A stretch of 39,324 nucleotides of DNA from an uncultured Planctomycetota bacterium (lineage in GTDB: Bacteria; Planctomycetota; Brocadiia; CAIUPP01): positions 1-39,324 of the forward strand of contig CAIUPP010000039.1 of NCBI GenBank assembly GCA_903901045.1, given 5' to 3'. The translations under genes and the position numbers were made by a program. A model generated the notes under the pieces. It ran no database searches. It saw only the letters and a program-made list of their open reading frames with translations, and was not told the origin of the DNA. This document shows positions 18,220 to 27,369 of the stretch, piece by piece; the stretch's first letter is position 1; the number at the start of each line of letters is the position of its first letter.

Positions 18220-21200
18220 CTATCGCCGCCGGACTTCCATCAGCGAGATGCCCCAGGGCTTTCCGGCCTCGGCCGGTTCGAAGGATATCGTCAAGCCGCT
18301 GTCTCCAACCGTGGTCTCGAAGTCCACCTTGCTGACGCCCTTTTCCGGCGGTTGCGGAAGCAGGTAGCTCTTGCCATCGGTGAGCGTCACCCGCGCGGCG
18401 GCGGGCGTGACCCAGCCGACCTGCGGAAGTTCGGTATCCAGCGAGGAGGAGAAGAGGGAGATGGCATAACGGCCGGGGTCCAGTGCGACTTTGAATCGGG
18501 CCTTGCCGTCGATCACGATCATGCGGCCCCTGGCATCCGGCGGACCGCTATGCCAGGAAAAAGGCTTCGCCGCGCTGTTGAAGAAGTCCTTGGGCTCCTG
18601 TTCCCACCCGAACGTGATCGTGGGCACCGGCGGGGCAACGTTCGCGGGCGGCGCATCGGGCGTTACCGCGAGGTATCTCAGCGTGAAGCCTGGATGCCGA
18701 ATCGCATGATGCCGCCACAGCCCTTTTCCGGGCACGGGCTGCAGGGTGATGTCCAGTCCGTTGGCCTCTGCGCGGCCCCAAAGCGAGATACGCTCGAATG
18801 GCGTTCCCCCCGCACCGATGCACTCCTTCGAAAGCGTCCACGGCGTGGCGACTGGTCGGTCGTTGATGAGCGCCTCGAAGAGCCCGCTGGCGCCGTTCAT
18901 GGCCTCGATATCCACGCGGTAAGAGCCGGCGGGAACGGCAACGTGATAGGTGGCGGAGCCGGGGAAGTCAACCGTGCCCGCGCCTTTCACGGCGAGTTTG
19001 GTGCCTGGCATCCAGCCGGAGCCGCCCTCGCGCATAGCCGCGAGATCGCAGACTATCGGCTGTCCGACTGCCACGGCATCGTCTACTTCGGCGCTGGCGG
19101 CCAGCAAGGACAGCCGATGCCCTTTGCCGGTATCCACGAGTTCCATGCTGTCCAGTTGCTCAAAGCGTAAGGGGACCTCCAGGAGATTCAGAAGCGTCGT
19201 CGTGCCATCCCAGTACGGCGAAACTTTGAAGGCGCGCGCGAGGCTGGCCTTGGTGGCTAACCCCCAGTAATTCCAGCGCTCGTATTGTTCCAGATTGCGC
19301 AGATCCACGGTCTCGGCCTGTCCGTCGGCATACCGAAGGGTCAATTGTGCGCCGATGTCGTGATTGAACTGCGCCGCGTCGGCCGTGCAAAGCAGGAAGA
19401 ATCGCCGCGCCTTAAGGCGCACGGGCACACGCACCAGTTCTTTGTCGTGGAGTACGACCGCCGCTTTCCCGGTGTTGGCGCTCGGATGGATGAGGTCGAA
19501 GGGAACGCCCGAGAGTTCGATGCGTCCGCCCCAAGGCAGCCCGTAGACGTAGCTTTCCTCTTCGCGGACGGAGAAATCATTCCGGAAGACCACGGGATAA
19601 ACGCTCATCTCGCGCACGGGGTAACAACCGGGTTCCACCTCATCCCACACGAGGAAGTCCAGGCGGAGCGTATCCCCGCCTACAGGGGGGGCGCCGGCAG
19701 CAGGCTTGCCGTCCACGCGAAGTTCGTTCCACGGGTTCGCGTTGGCTGCCGAGCGCAGGTCCAGTGTCCGCACGCGCGCCCGGTCGATCCCTTTCAGCGG
19801 CACGCCGGACCAGCCCCAGTCCCAGCCGACCCCGCCTTTACGCAAGCGGGGAGCCGAGTCTAGCAGGTCCTTCTCTGTCAGGCCTGCTTCCACCGCATCG
19901 GCCAGCATATAAGGAAAAACCGAAAGCGCGCTGAAATCCGTGGCGTTGGGATTATTCACCGAACTTCTTGCCAGCGGGATCAACTCCTCGAACGTCATCT
20001 CGCGCAAGGGCTTCTTGAGAAGTTTGTCCGGCCAGAATTCCTCCAGAGCGGGGACGCAGTAGGGGTCCCACATCGAGTGGATCAACTTGAGGGCGTCGAG
20101 GAAGGCGGGGTCCTTCTCCAGTTGCCAGGCGAAGGCATATTGAGCGCCGCCGAAGCTCAGGCCAGGCCTCTCCAGGCGCTTGCGCGCGACCTGGAGCCAG
20201 CGCGCCGACATTTCAGCGTCACGGGTGAGCAGCAGGTAGCCCATCAACGACGGGAGCTGAATGGTCGGCGAACGAAAATGCGGACGGTCCAATTGGCCAT
20301 AGTCGCCGGTATTGAAACCGTAGTAGTTTCCGTGGGCGTTTTCCTTGGCCTTTGTCTGCCAGCTCTTGTCGCCGGTCACCGCGGCCATACGAGCCAGGTA
20401 CTCGCCGACATACTCATCCTCCGGTCCGCCGCCATGCAGGTGGAAGTTGGCGTATTCCTTCGCCACGTCCAGGCAGCGCAGGTCACCCAGGAGCAGGTAC
20501 ATATCCATTGCGCCAAAGGTGGCCGTGCCGTAGCCGACAAGGAAGTTGCCCCAATGCTGTTCATCATGCCGGTGACCGCCGCCGATGGCTCCGGGATCTT
20601 CGTCAAAATGGACCGTATCGATATCGGTCACGTGGCGCACGAGGTTCTCCCAGAAGTCGAGGAGGCGCCGGTCGCCGCTGCGGAGGAACTGCACGAGGGT
20701 GACGCGATCGGTGGCCCCATCGTTGTTGAGCCAGCCCATATAGCCTCGTGATACCCAACTTTTGGGTCCCGAATCCCCTGCCTGTGTGGGCATCTCGTAC
20801 CCGGTGAAAAGGATGTCGCCGAAGTCCACGAAGCCGTACCAACCGAACTGCGACTGGTTGCGCAGGCGCCATTCCATGGCCAGGTCGGTGTAAGTCTCCA
20901 GCCGGGGGAAACGCGCGACGTCTCGCCGGTGGAACCGGGGCAGGATGCCGGCCCCGGAATACCACTCCGGCGACGCGAGGGCGACCAACCGCTGGTTGAA
21001 GGATGCGACGGTGTTTTCAATTTCGGTGGGAGTGAGGCCGGCATCATGGAACCAAAGGAGGACTTCATGGGTCTTCGCAATGCCCCGCCCACCTTTCGGG
21101 TAGTTGCCCAGGTCGTAATGCACCTTGTCTTCCACCTCGTCGTAGCGCCTGCGGAGGTCCAACACCTGGTCGCCCTGATCGGGCCACAGGTATTCCGTGA

Positions 21201-22377
21201 TCGTCCCTGCCGCCGCGTCCACGGCGATTTCCTTGGGAAAAAGCTTATCGAAATGGCGGATGGCCACGGTCGCGGCCGCGCGTTGTCCGCGCAACGTGGC
21301 CCACCCCTTCGCCCACTTGCCCGCCCCGGCGGCCGTCAGCTCCTTCTCGGAACGGCCCGCACTGATCTCATAAACCACCGGCTGCACGTCGGGATAGGCG
21401 ACCTTGTGGCGAAGGACGGAGGGACCTTTTTCCAGCATCGCGGCAAACTGCGTCCCGGCCGGCATTTCGGTCGGCGTTGCGCCGCCGAACAGGACTGACC
21501 GCGCGCCGGTCAGGTCAAACTGCTGTCGTAGTGCCAACCGGCGCAGGAAGTCCTCTTTCACATTTGCGGAGAAGACGACTGTGTGCGTAACCCAGATCCA
21601 TGGTTTCCCGGCATGGAAGGTCAACCGTACCGTGTAAGGGTACTCCTCCCGTCCGGCCGCATTCGCCTGCCAACCGTCCAGTCGAATGACCGTCCGCTGC
21701 GCGCCGCTCCATTCAACCGCAGCGACGAAGGGTTTCTTCGACCCTGAGGGAACAAAGCGCTCGGCCGAGGTCCCGGCCTGCGCGCCGCTCTTGCGCAGCC
21801 AGTTCTCTTCCTGTGGAGGGCCCGGCGGGGTACGTTCCACGTCGAGAAACATCTGTCCGGCAGAGCGCAGCACCTGCGCTCCTCCCGAGAGCGTCACGGC
21901 TTCGGGCAGGCTGAAGGAACGCTTGTTGACCCGCGCCGTCAGCGCGCCCGTGTTGACCGTAAACGCCTCCGGCGACTCCGTGACTGCAATTCCTCCCACT
22001 TGGGCCCGCGCCTTGACCTCTGGTCCGTACAACAGTCGGTAGTTCAGGGTCTGATTCGCATCAAGGGACGTCTGGAAGTCGAGCATCACCCACATGGCCG
22101 ACCCATCGTCCCACCGTGCCGTGATACGCACATCCGCCGGAACGTCTTTGCCCTCTCCGTCTACGAGGCGGACCGAACCGGCGTCCATGAGCGCTTGTCG
22201 GGGCAGAGGCACGCCAGTGGTCACCACGTCATTCCGACGCGCGATCCCGGTAGGCTCAGTGACCGTCAAGGGAACTTCAGCGGCCATCACTGCTGCGGCG
22301 GCAAGAATAAGCGCGCCCACCGTGATGCAGGCCAAGCCGCACGACTTTGGCTGAATCCTCTTCCGGGACTGCAGCAT
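18220..22377 (-). CDS. Exported PL26 / PcRGLX-YetA-like protein (exo-rhamnogalacturonan lyase relative)
   Basis: The product is about 1,385 residues. ATG 22375-22377 is preceded by GGAGG at 22386-22390 with 8-nt spacing and begins MLQSRKRIQPKSCGLACITV, a signal peptide with a long hydrophobic core ending near VMAAEV. The N-terminal domain (VPLTVTEPTGIARRNDVVTT, VPADVRITARWDDGSAMWVM) has the RIFT-barrel pattern of PcRGLX/YetA-like proteins. A large middle part follows with GHRHDEQHWGNFLVGYGTAT, as in exo-rhamnogalacturonan lyases. The last 400 residues are beta-rich, with GSYRVDIEAMNG-type carbohydrate-binding modules. PL26 enzymes cut rhamnogalacturonan exolytically. It is divergent from the GntR-SBP gene; the 91 bp between them hold the promoter and twin sites. 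It is larger than characterised members and its substrate is inferred. Confidence 0.78.
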   Translation of the reverse strand: MLQSRKRIQPKSCGLACITVGALILAAAAVMAAEVPLTVTEPTGIARRNDVVTTGVPLPRQALMDAGSVRLVDGEGKDVPADVRITARWDDGSAMWVMLDFQTSLDANQTLNYRLLYGPEVKARAQVGGIAVTESPEAFTVNTGALTARVNKRSFSLPEAVTLSGGAQVLRSAGQMFLDVERTPPGPPQEENWLRKSGAQAGTSAERFVPSGSKKPFVAAVEWSGAQRTVIRLDGWQANAAGREEYPYTVRLTFHAGKPWIWVTHTVVFSANVKEDFLRRLALRQQFDLTGARSVLFGGATPTEMPAGTQFAAMLEKGPSVLRHKVAYPDVQPVVYEISAGRSEKELTAAGAGKWAKGWATLRGQRAAATVAIRHFDKLFPKEIAVDAAAGTITEYLWPDQGDQVLDLRRRYDEVEDKVHYDLGNYPKGGRGIAKTHEVLLWFHDAGLTPTEIENTVASFNQRLVALASPEWYSGAGILPRFHRRDVARFPRLETYTDLAMEWRLRNQSQFGWYGFVDFGDILFTGYEMPTQAGDSGPKSWVSRGYMGWLNNDGATDRVTLVQFLRSGDRRLLDFWENLVRHVTDIDTVHFDEDPGAIGGGHRHDEQHWGNFLVGYGTATFGAMDMYLLLGDLRCLDVAKEYANFHLHGGGPEDEYVGEYLARMAAVTGDKSWQTKAKENAHGNYYGFNTGDYGQLDRPHFRSPTIQLPSLMGYLLLTRDAEMSARWLQVARKRLERPGLSFGGAQYAFAWQLEKDPAFLDALKLIHSMWDPYCVPALEEFWPDKLLKKPLREMTFEELIPLARSSVNNPNATDFSALSVFPYMLADAVEAGLTEKDLLDSAPRLRKGGVGWDWGWSGVPLKGIDRARVRTLDLRSAANANPWNELRVDGKPAAGAPPVGGDTLRLDFLVWDEVEPGCYPVREMSVYPVVFRNDFSVREEESYVYGLPWGGRIELSGVPFDLIHPSANTGKAAVVLHDKELVRVPVRLKARRFFLLCTADAAQFNHDIGAQLTLRYADGQAETVDLRNLEQYERWNYWGLATKASLARAFKVSPYWDGTTTLLNLLEVPLRFEQLDSMELVDTGKGHRLSLLAASAEVDDAVAVGQPIVCDLAAMREGGSGWMPGTKLAVKGAGTVDFPGSATYHVAVPAGSYRVDIEAMNGASGLFEALINDRPVATPWTLSKECIGAGGTPFERISLWGRAEANGLDITLQPVPGKGLWRHHAIRHPGFTLRYLAVTPDAPPANVAPPVPTITFGWEQEPKDFFNSAAKPFSWHSGPPDARGRMIVIDGKARFKVALDPGRYAISLFSSSLDTELPQVGWVTPAAARVTLTDGKSYLLPQPPEKGVSKVDFETTVGDSGLTISFEPAEAGKPWGISLMEVRRR

Positions 22378-22390
22378 TCCAGCACCCTCC

Positions 22391-22400
22391 AAGTTCACTT
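22391..22400. promoter_or_regulatory. Candidate operator 1, AAGTTCACTT
   Basis: It has the form AAGT-N2-ACTT, with dyad-symmetric arms. It lies just upstream of the ribosome-binding site of the lyase-like gene and 44 bp, close to four helical turns, from a second site of the same form. It suits a dimeric GntR-type regulator, but binding is inferred. Confidence 0.4.
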
Positions 22401-22405
22401 GGATA

Positions 22406-22434
22406 TTGACAATGAGGAATCCGTACGTTACGAT
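22406..22434 (+). promoter_or_regulatory. Predicted sigma70-type promoter of the GntR-SBP gene
   Basis: TTGACA (22406-22411, exact consensus) is followed by a 17-bp spacer and TACGAT (22429-22434, four of six matches). The spacer contains the palindrome CGTACG at 22422-22427. The start codon is 35 bp downstream of the -10 box. Confidence 0.6.
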
Positions 22435-22444
22435 AAGTGTACTT
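22435..22444. promoter_or_regulatory. Candidate operator 2, AAGTGTACTT
   Basis: It has the same AAGT-N2-ACTT form as 22391-22400. It directly abuts the predicted -10 box, a position where a bound repressor would block transcription start. The two sites bracket the promoter and suggest autoregulation together with control of the divergent lyase gene. Confidence 0.42.
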
Positions 22445-22468
22445 AGGTAGAATAAGGAAGTCAAAACC

Positions 22469-23851
22469 GTGGCACATATTCCAGACACATTTGCCGTTCT
22501 GGATCGTGGTTCGCATGTGCCGACCTACATCCAAGTCAAGCGAAGCATTGCCAATGCTATCCAGAACGGGACGTTCCACCGCGACGCGAAGCTCCCTTCT
22601 GCTGCGGACCTGGCCCGTGAGTTCTCAGTCACATCCACAACTCTTAACCGCGCCATCCAGGAATTGAAGCGCGAAGGGTGGGTGACCACCAAGCGCGGCA
22701 GCGGCATATACGCGGCATCAGGCCCGTCTGAAACTATGGTCCGTGATGGCGGGGATCCGCGCGAACTCCGCGTCCCGGAACTTGGCCCGATTTGCCACGA
22801 ATCCAGGGTGGCGTTTCTGAACCGGCTTCAACGCGAGATGCCGGGTGTTTCGATTCGGGAAGGCGCCCCGGACGCCATTGTGCGGCGGATGTACAGTCCG
22901 GTGCTTCCCTGCTTTGCATCGGGTCTCGAAGACCTGACAGACATCTTGCTGCCGCGCTGGGACCGCCGCATTGACGACCCGGCCATCGCGCCGTTCTGCC
23001 ATGAGGGGCGTCTGCTCGCCTCCGGCCCTGGGATTGACGCCCTCACCGTATTCCTGAATGAAGACCTTTTCGATCAGTGCGGCGTGCCATTGCCGGGCTC
23101 GGACTGGACGCTGGCGGACATGCTCGACCTGGCCGCTCGCCTGCACCGCCCGGAGCGCGGGCAGCACGGGCTGGCGCTTGCGCCAAACTACTTCACGTTC
23201 GCGTATTTTGTTTGGCAGAATGGCGGCAACCACTTCAGCGACGATGGGTCTCGCTGCACCCTCGATTCTGCGGAAGGCTACGGGGCGATCCAGTGCCTGG
23301 CGCGCCTGACGCAATCCCTTCCTTCGCAGCGGTCGGACCTTGCATTGTTCACGCAGGGACGCGCGGCCATGTTGATGTCCTATGGGAGCCGTTACGCGCA
23401 TGCGCGCGCAAACGCGAGCTTTCGCTTGTCGCTCCGATGTGTGCCGGAGTACCAGAAGGGGATTGCACCCGTTGAAGCCAACGGCCTGGCCCTTGTCAAG
23501 GGCAAGGCCGCGCGCGAGTCAGGGCTTCAGTTCCTGACGCTGTGCCCCGACTACTACTACAACTGGTGGCACGGTTGCGAGCGGGTCCCGCTCTCCATGG
23601 ATCGCGCGCGCGATGATGTCTCCCCGGCGACGCAGCCCTTGCGCGATGCCCTGCCCTTCGGCCGCCACATGCTTCACAATGTCCCGCCGAAGTTACGGAC
23701 GCCTCAACATGACGTGGCCGGGCATCTGCTAGGCGACCAAGTCCGGCACATCGTCGAAGAGCCTTCGGAGCGAATCGAGGAGCGGCTGCGGATTCTCGCC
23801 AGCCACATGACGTCCATTCTTTCACAGAGACTTCGCCTGCCGGACCTATAG
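22469..23851 (+). CDS. GntR-type regulator fused to a periplasmic-binding-protein (SBP family 1-like) sensor domain
   Basis: The product is 460 residues. Residues of about 15-82 are a GntR winged helix: [49 protein letters not shown]. Residues of about 100-400 carry the signature of family 1 extracellular solute-binding proteins: [20 protein letters not shown] (about 190-210) is the usual 'kdlFkkaGl...TWdE' element, and [17 protein letters not shown] and a late FTQGRAAML fit the second lobe. No signal peptide or membrane segment is present, so it acts in the cytoplasm as a one-component sensor of an imported sugar. The start is GTG 22469 with AAGGA at 22454-22458. LacI-type regulators use a related but different (type I) fold; here the fold is the ABC-importer type. 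It probably controls the divergent lyase gene and the genes downstream. Confidence 0.85.
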   Translation: MAHIPDTFAVLDRGSHVPTYIQVKRSIANAIQNGTFHRDAKLPSAADLAREFSVTSTTLNRAIQELKREGWVTTKRGSGIYAASGPSETMVRDGGDPRELRVPELGPICHESRVAFLNRLQREMPGVSIREGAPDAIVRRMYSPVLPCFASGLEDLTDILLPRWDRRIDDPAIAPFCHEGRLLASGPGIDALTVFLNEDLFDQCGVPLPGSDWTLADMLDLAARLHRPERGQHGLALAPNYFTFAYFVWQNGGNHFSDDGSRCTLDSAEGYGAIQCLARLTQSLPSQRSDLALFTQGRAAMLMSYGSRYAHARANASFRLSLRCVPEYQKGIAPVEANGLALVKGKAARESGLQFLTLCPDYYYNWWHGCERVPLSMDRARDDVSPATQPLRDALPFGRHMLHNVPPKLRTPQHDVAGHLLGDQVRHIVEEPSERIEERLRILASHMTSILSQRLRLPDL

Positions 23852-23937
23852 CCGGCTGGAAAGGAGGAACCGAGCGTCGCAGGGACGTAACGTGGGCTGA
23901 GTCAATCGAAGTCACACCTATCGAAAGGAGGCCAACC

Positions 23938-25137
23938 GTGAGAGCTTTGCGGACGTTTCTGTCGGCATTCACGTTGATCGAGCTTCTGGTCGTGATAGCG
24001 ATCATCGCTATTCTGGCCGGAATGCTGCTGCCGGCTTTGGCGGCAGCGAGGGAGAAGGCGCGGCGCACCTCCTGCCTGAACAATCTCAACCAGATTGCCA
24101 AAGCCACGGAGAGCTACTGCAGCGACTACGCCGGCTACTACCCCGCGGTTCCAGGCGCCAGTTCCAGTCCTGCCGGCACGTTCCCCTTCGTCGACTCGAG
24201 GGGGCGCGGGACGGTGGACTGCTGGGGATATTCATTAAAGAACAATCAGAATTTCGCCGTTGCGGGGATCGCACTGAAGGACGGCACTGGAACACTCCGC
24301 ACTGCGGGTGTTGCCATGCCCGACGGCCAGTTCTACATGATGCCGGAGTATCTCGGGTTGCTCTTGAGCACGAACTCACTTCCGGACGGCAACTGCCTGT
24401 TCTGTCCATCGTTCGGCCAAACCTTCACCGAGAACTTCATCAAGCCCGGTGGCACGTTCCAAACGTTCATGTGGATCGACCCGTTGATGTGGAAGAAGCT
24501 GGGCGGCCCCAGCGCTGCTGACATGCAGTACAAGAGTCCCGACCGGATCTTCGGCGTCGGCACGTGGTGCAATAATGGGGTCAGCGGCCTGGCGTACCAG
24601 TCGACGTACGCCTACCGCAATACGCTCGTCGAAGACGGCCAATGGGGAGGGACTGCCCCGAATCCGCGCGAGTGGCCGTTCTACATCCCCAACGTCAAGC
24701 CTCGCCTCCACGTCAAAGCCCTGGAGCCGGTATTCAGGTCTCAAAAACTCCTGGGGTCGCGTGCCATGGTATCTGATGGTTGGATGCGCACGGGACCAAC
24801 CGCATTCAAGAACAAGCCGGGGCTCGGGTATCAGCTTCACCGCGACGGCTACAATGTCCTCTACGGCGATTGGAGCGCCAAATGGTATGGTGATCCGCAG
24901 CAGCGGATCATGTGGAGTTGGCTCGACCTCGGCACCCCAGACGCCCCGACGGACTCTGGCGGGGCCGTGACCGGACATGTGACGTGCCTGGGCAACTCCT
25001 TCATGGAAAATAAGGTGTATGACACGAACCTGAAGAACGGGTGCCGTGATTTTGAGATCTGGAACACATTTGACGTCGCCTCCGGCATCGACGTGGGCGG
25101 GACGGATGCCTGGAACAACCCCGTGGCGTACCCGTAA
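23938..25137 (+). CDS. Type II-like pseudopilin (prepilin-type methylation domain, C-terminal H-X9-D motif)
   Basis: The product is 399 residues. The N-terminus is [20 protein letters not shown], a short basic leader and the [20 protein letters not shown] prepilin helix, with the conserved Glu at position 5 of the mature protein. It continues [19 protein letters not shown], typical of DUF1559-like pseudopilins in Lentisphaerota and Planctomycetota. Near residue 300 is [16 protein letters not shown], matching the H-X9-DG family motif with W in place of the G. GTG 23938 is preceded by AAAGGAGG (23924-23931). It lies 86 bp after the regulator gene and before the hydrolase genes. No secretion or pilus machinery genes are nearby. 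A role in surface display or handling of polysaccharide is inference from position. Confidence 0.88.
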   Translation: MRALRTFLSAFTLIELLVVIAIIAILAGMLLPALAAAREKARRTSCLNNLNQIAKATESYCSDYAGYYPAVPGASSSPAGTFPFVDSRGRGTVDCWGYSLKNNQNFAVAGIALKDGTGTLRTAGVAMPDGQFYMMPEYLGLLLSTNSLPDGNCLFCPSFGQTFTENFIKPGGTFQTFMWIDPLMWKKLGGPSAADMQYKSPDRIFGVGTWCNNGVSGLAYQSTYAYRNTLVEDGQWGGTAPNPREWPFYIPNVKPRLHVKALEPVFRSQKLLGSRAMVSDGWMRTGPTAFKNKPGLGYQLHRDGYNVLYGDWSAKWYGDPQQRIMWSWLDLGTPDAPTDSGGAVTGHVTCLGNSFMENKVYDTNLKNGCRDFEIWNTFDVASGIDVGGTDAWNNPVAYP

Positions 25138-25169
25138 GCATTCGCCTGAAGGATGAGATCCGTAGTCAT

Positions 25170-25200
25170 GCGACCCGCCCGCTTGCCGCGGGCGGGTCGC
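25170..25200 (+). terminator. Perfect 13-bp stem-loop after the pseudopilin gene
   Basis: GCGACCCGCCCGC (25170-25182) pairs perfectly with 25188-25200 across a 5-nt loop. No T-tract follows, so it may act as a weak terminator, an mRNA-stabilising hairpin or both. It would let the pseudopilin be expressed at a different level from the downstream enzymes. Confidence 0.55.
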
Positions 25201-25332
25201 GGGGCTCATGGCCTACGCCCGTACTTCGCCTCGACAACATGCACACCTGTCTGCAAACCGCGTCAGCGCCGCGACTCGATGGCCCAAACCGCCTCATGAC
25301 GAACGGCACGGGTTGAACCCGGCAAGGAATGA

Positions 25333-27369
25333 ATGTTGGATACCGCAGAAGGTCATTCATCCACCGACCCCCTCATCTTGTACCGAATATGGCCGGAACA
25401 CTGGCTGACGGACGCGGCGCTTGAGAAGTTATTGTCCTTCTTTGCCGGCGCAAAGCGGTCGGTTGACGAGCTGATCTTCTTTAACGAATGCTATCACGCC
25501 CCCATGCGCCTGGATCGGGAGCGCGCGCGGATGGAGCGGCTGCGCCGGGCCATGGCCCTGGCGCGGCAGCAGTTGGGCGTGCGGGCCGGGATCAATATTC
25601 TGGCTACGATCGGACATCGCGAGGAGGGGGCGTCGGGGAGCCTGCCCGAGAACTGGGCGCGCATCGTGGGAGCGGATGGCGCCATCTGCCAGTCCGCCGC
25701 GTGTCCCGCCGACCTATATTTCCTCGACTACGTGGCCGCCTTATACAGCGCCGCAGCGGCAGCGAGGCCGGATGTAATCTGGCTGGACGATGACTTCCGC
25801 CTGCAATACCATGAACCGGTCACGCTGGCCTGTTATTGTAGCGGTTGCCTGAAAGAATTCGGCCGCCGTGTGGGCGGGTCGTATGCGCGGCAGGAACTCC
25901 TCAATGCCTGGAATGACGCCTCCCCCGACGCCCCCCGGTTGCGTCGGGCGTGGCTGCAATTCAACCGTGACCGACTGCGCCGGGTGATGCAGACGGCGGA
26001 GCGCGCCGTCCATGCCGTCGATCCTCATCTCCCCATCGGGCTGATGACCGGAGAATTCGTGTACGACGGTTACGGTTATCGAGAACATGCGCGGACATTG
26101 ACCGGCCCTACGGGCGCTCGCGTGCTCTGGCGGCCAGGGGCCGGGTTTTGGAATGACAACGGTCCGAGAGAAGTCATCAGCAAGGCGCACTCCATTGGCA
26201 GGCAGGTGGCAGGGCTGCCCGAATGGGTGACGGCGGTGCAGGGGGAGATCGAGAACATCCCGTATCAGAAGCTGCTCAAGAGCGTGCACATGACGATGGT
26301 GGAGTGCGCCGTCGATCTGGCGGTCGGTTGCACCGGTATCCAGCATAACGTTCTTCCGTACCGTGAGCAGCCTGAGGAGGAACACCGCCCGTTCCTGGAA
26401 CAGACGGCGCGGAATCGTTCATTCTTCGAGCGCATCCGCCGTGCCGCAGGGCGCGCTGCGGTGGCTGGCATTTATCCTGCATGGACCGACGACCTTTTTC
26501 TGGCGCAGGGGCATGCGAAGGACTGGTTCGCGCCGCAGGGCGGGATCGTGTCGCTGCGTGCGCAACAGGTGCTTGGCGAGATCGGTTTGCCGATCGCGTA
26601 CAGCCCCGCGGCGCGGTGCGCAACGACCCTGGCCGGGCCGTTGCCGGCGCTGTTCAGCAGCGGAGCACTGACGGAATTCCTGCGCGGCGGGGTATTCATG
26701 GACGCAGAGGCATGCCGCCAGCTGCACGAGCGCGGCCTGGGGCATTTGACCGGTGTGACGCGGTTGGAGCCGGTGGAGCGGGACGTCCTGGAGCGCTTGT
26801 CCGAGCACCCGCTGAATGGCAACGGGCAGGGCCTGACACGGGATGCGCGTCCCGCATTCTTCTCGCATGAGCCGGAGCGGTCGTACCGGCTGGAACCCAT
26901 GCCGGGCGCCAGCGTCCTCGCGCAGATCGAGAACTACGAGGGGGAAGATCGCGGGAGTTGCCTGACCCTGTTCGAGAATGCCTTGGGCGGCCGTGTGGCA
27001 GTATGCGGATACAGCCCCTGGGCATTCATCCACAGCCTGATCAAGGTCCGGCAACTGCGCGCAGTGTTCTTGTGGCTCGCGCGAGGCGATTTGCCGGCCA
27101 TGGTCGAGAGCTACGGGCGCGTCCATGTCTGGGCGCGCGCGCGCGGCGACGGGAAGCGCTGCTTCTTCCTGCTGAACGCCAGCCAGGACGCCGTGCCGGG
27201 GGTGACCCTGCGTCTGGCCTCTTCAGGACGCTTCGACCTCATGACGCCCAATGGAGAAGAAGCGAAGGCGGCATCAGCGTCGGCAGCCGGCGCGGGGCAT
27301 TGCCTGGACGTCGGCGGACTCGGCCCATGGGCTTGTTGCTTCATATCGGAGGAGGGATCGTGCGACTGA
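25333..27369 (+). CDS. GH-A clan-like (GH42-type architecture) protein, substrate unknown
   Basis: The product is 678 residues with no signal peptide, so it is probably cytoplasmic. The first 380 residues look like a TIM barrel: DELIFFNECYHAP, PDVIWLDDDFRLQYHEP and a Cys-rich ACYCSGCLKEFGRR, a pattern seen in uncharacterised glycoside hydrolase-like proteins of these phyla. A middle segment (FSSGALTEFLRGGVFMDAEA) resembles the amidotransferase-like trimerisation domain of GH42 beta-galactosidases. The end (VHVWARARGDGKRCFFLLNA) resembles a small beta-sandwich. Candidate acids are the Asp run in LDDDF and Glu in VQGEIENIP, but I cannot assign them. ATG 25333 has AAGGA at 25324-25328. The stop overlaps the start of the next gene by 10 bp, so the two are translationally coupled. 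Confidence 0.6.
   Translation: MLDTAEGHSSTDPLILYRIWPEHWLTDAALEKLLSFFAGAKRSVDELIFFNECYHAPMRLDRERARMERLRRAMALARQQLGVRAGINILATIGHREEGASGSLPENWARIVGADGAICQSAACPADLYFLDYVAALYSAAAAARPDVIWLDDDFRLQYHEPVTLACYCSGCLKEFGRRVGGSYARQELLNAWNDASPDAPRLRRAWLQFNRDRLRRVMQTAERAVHAVDPHLPIGLMTGEFVYDGYGYREHARTLTGPTGARVLWRPGAGFWNDNGPREVISKAHSIGRQVAGLPEWVTAVQGEIENIPYQKLLKSVHMTMVECAVDLAVGCTGIQHNVLPYREQPEEEHRPFLEQTARNRSFFERIRRAAGRAAVAGIYPAWTDDLFLAQGHAKDWFAPQGGIVSLRAQQVLGEIGLPIAYSPAARCATTLAGPLPALFSSGALTEFLRGGVFMDAEACRQLHERGLGHLTGVTRLEPVERDVLERLSEHPLNGNGQGLTRDARPAFFSHEPERSYRLEPMPGASVLAQIENYEGEDRGSCLTLFENALGGRVAVCGYSPWAFIHSLIKVRQLRAVFLWLARGDLPAMVESYGRVHVWARARGDGKRCFFLLNASQDAVPGVTLRLASSGRFDLMTPNGEEAKAASASAAGAGHCLDVGGLGPWACCFISEEGSCD

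Noticed and set aside
22469-23851. Reading the regulator as a secreted solute-binding protein of an ABC importer
   Set aside because: It has a winged-helix N-terminus and no signal peptide or lipobox, and no permease or ATPase gene is next to it.
26958-27359. A 134-codon N-terminal extension of the CBM9/DUF4091 lipoprotein
   Set aside because: This stretch is a shadow of the preceding hydrolase gene. A ribosome-binding site and a lipobox signal peptide fix the start at GTG 27360.
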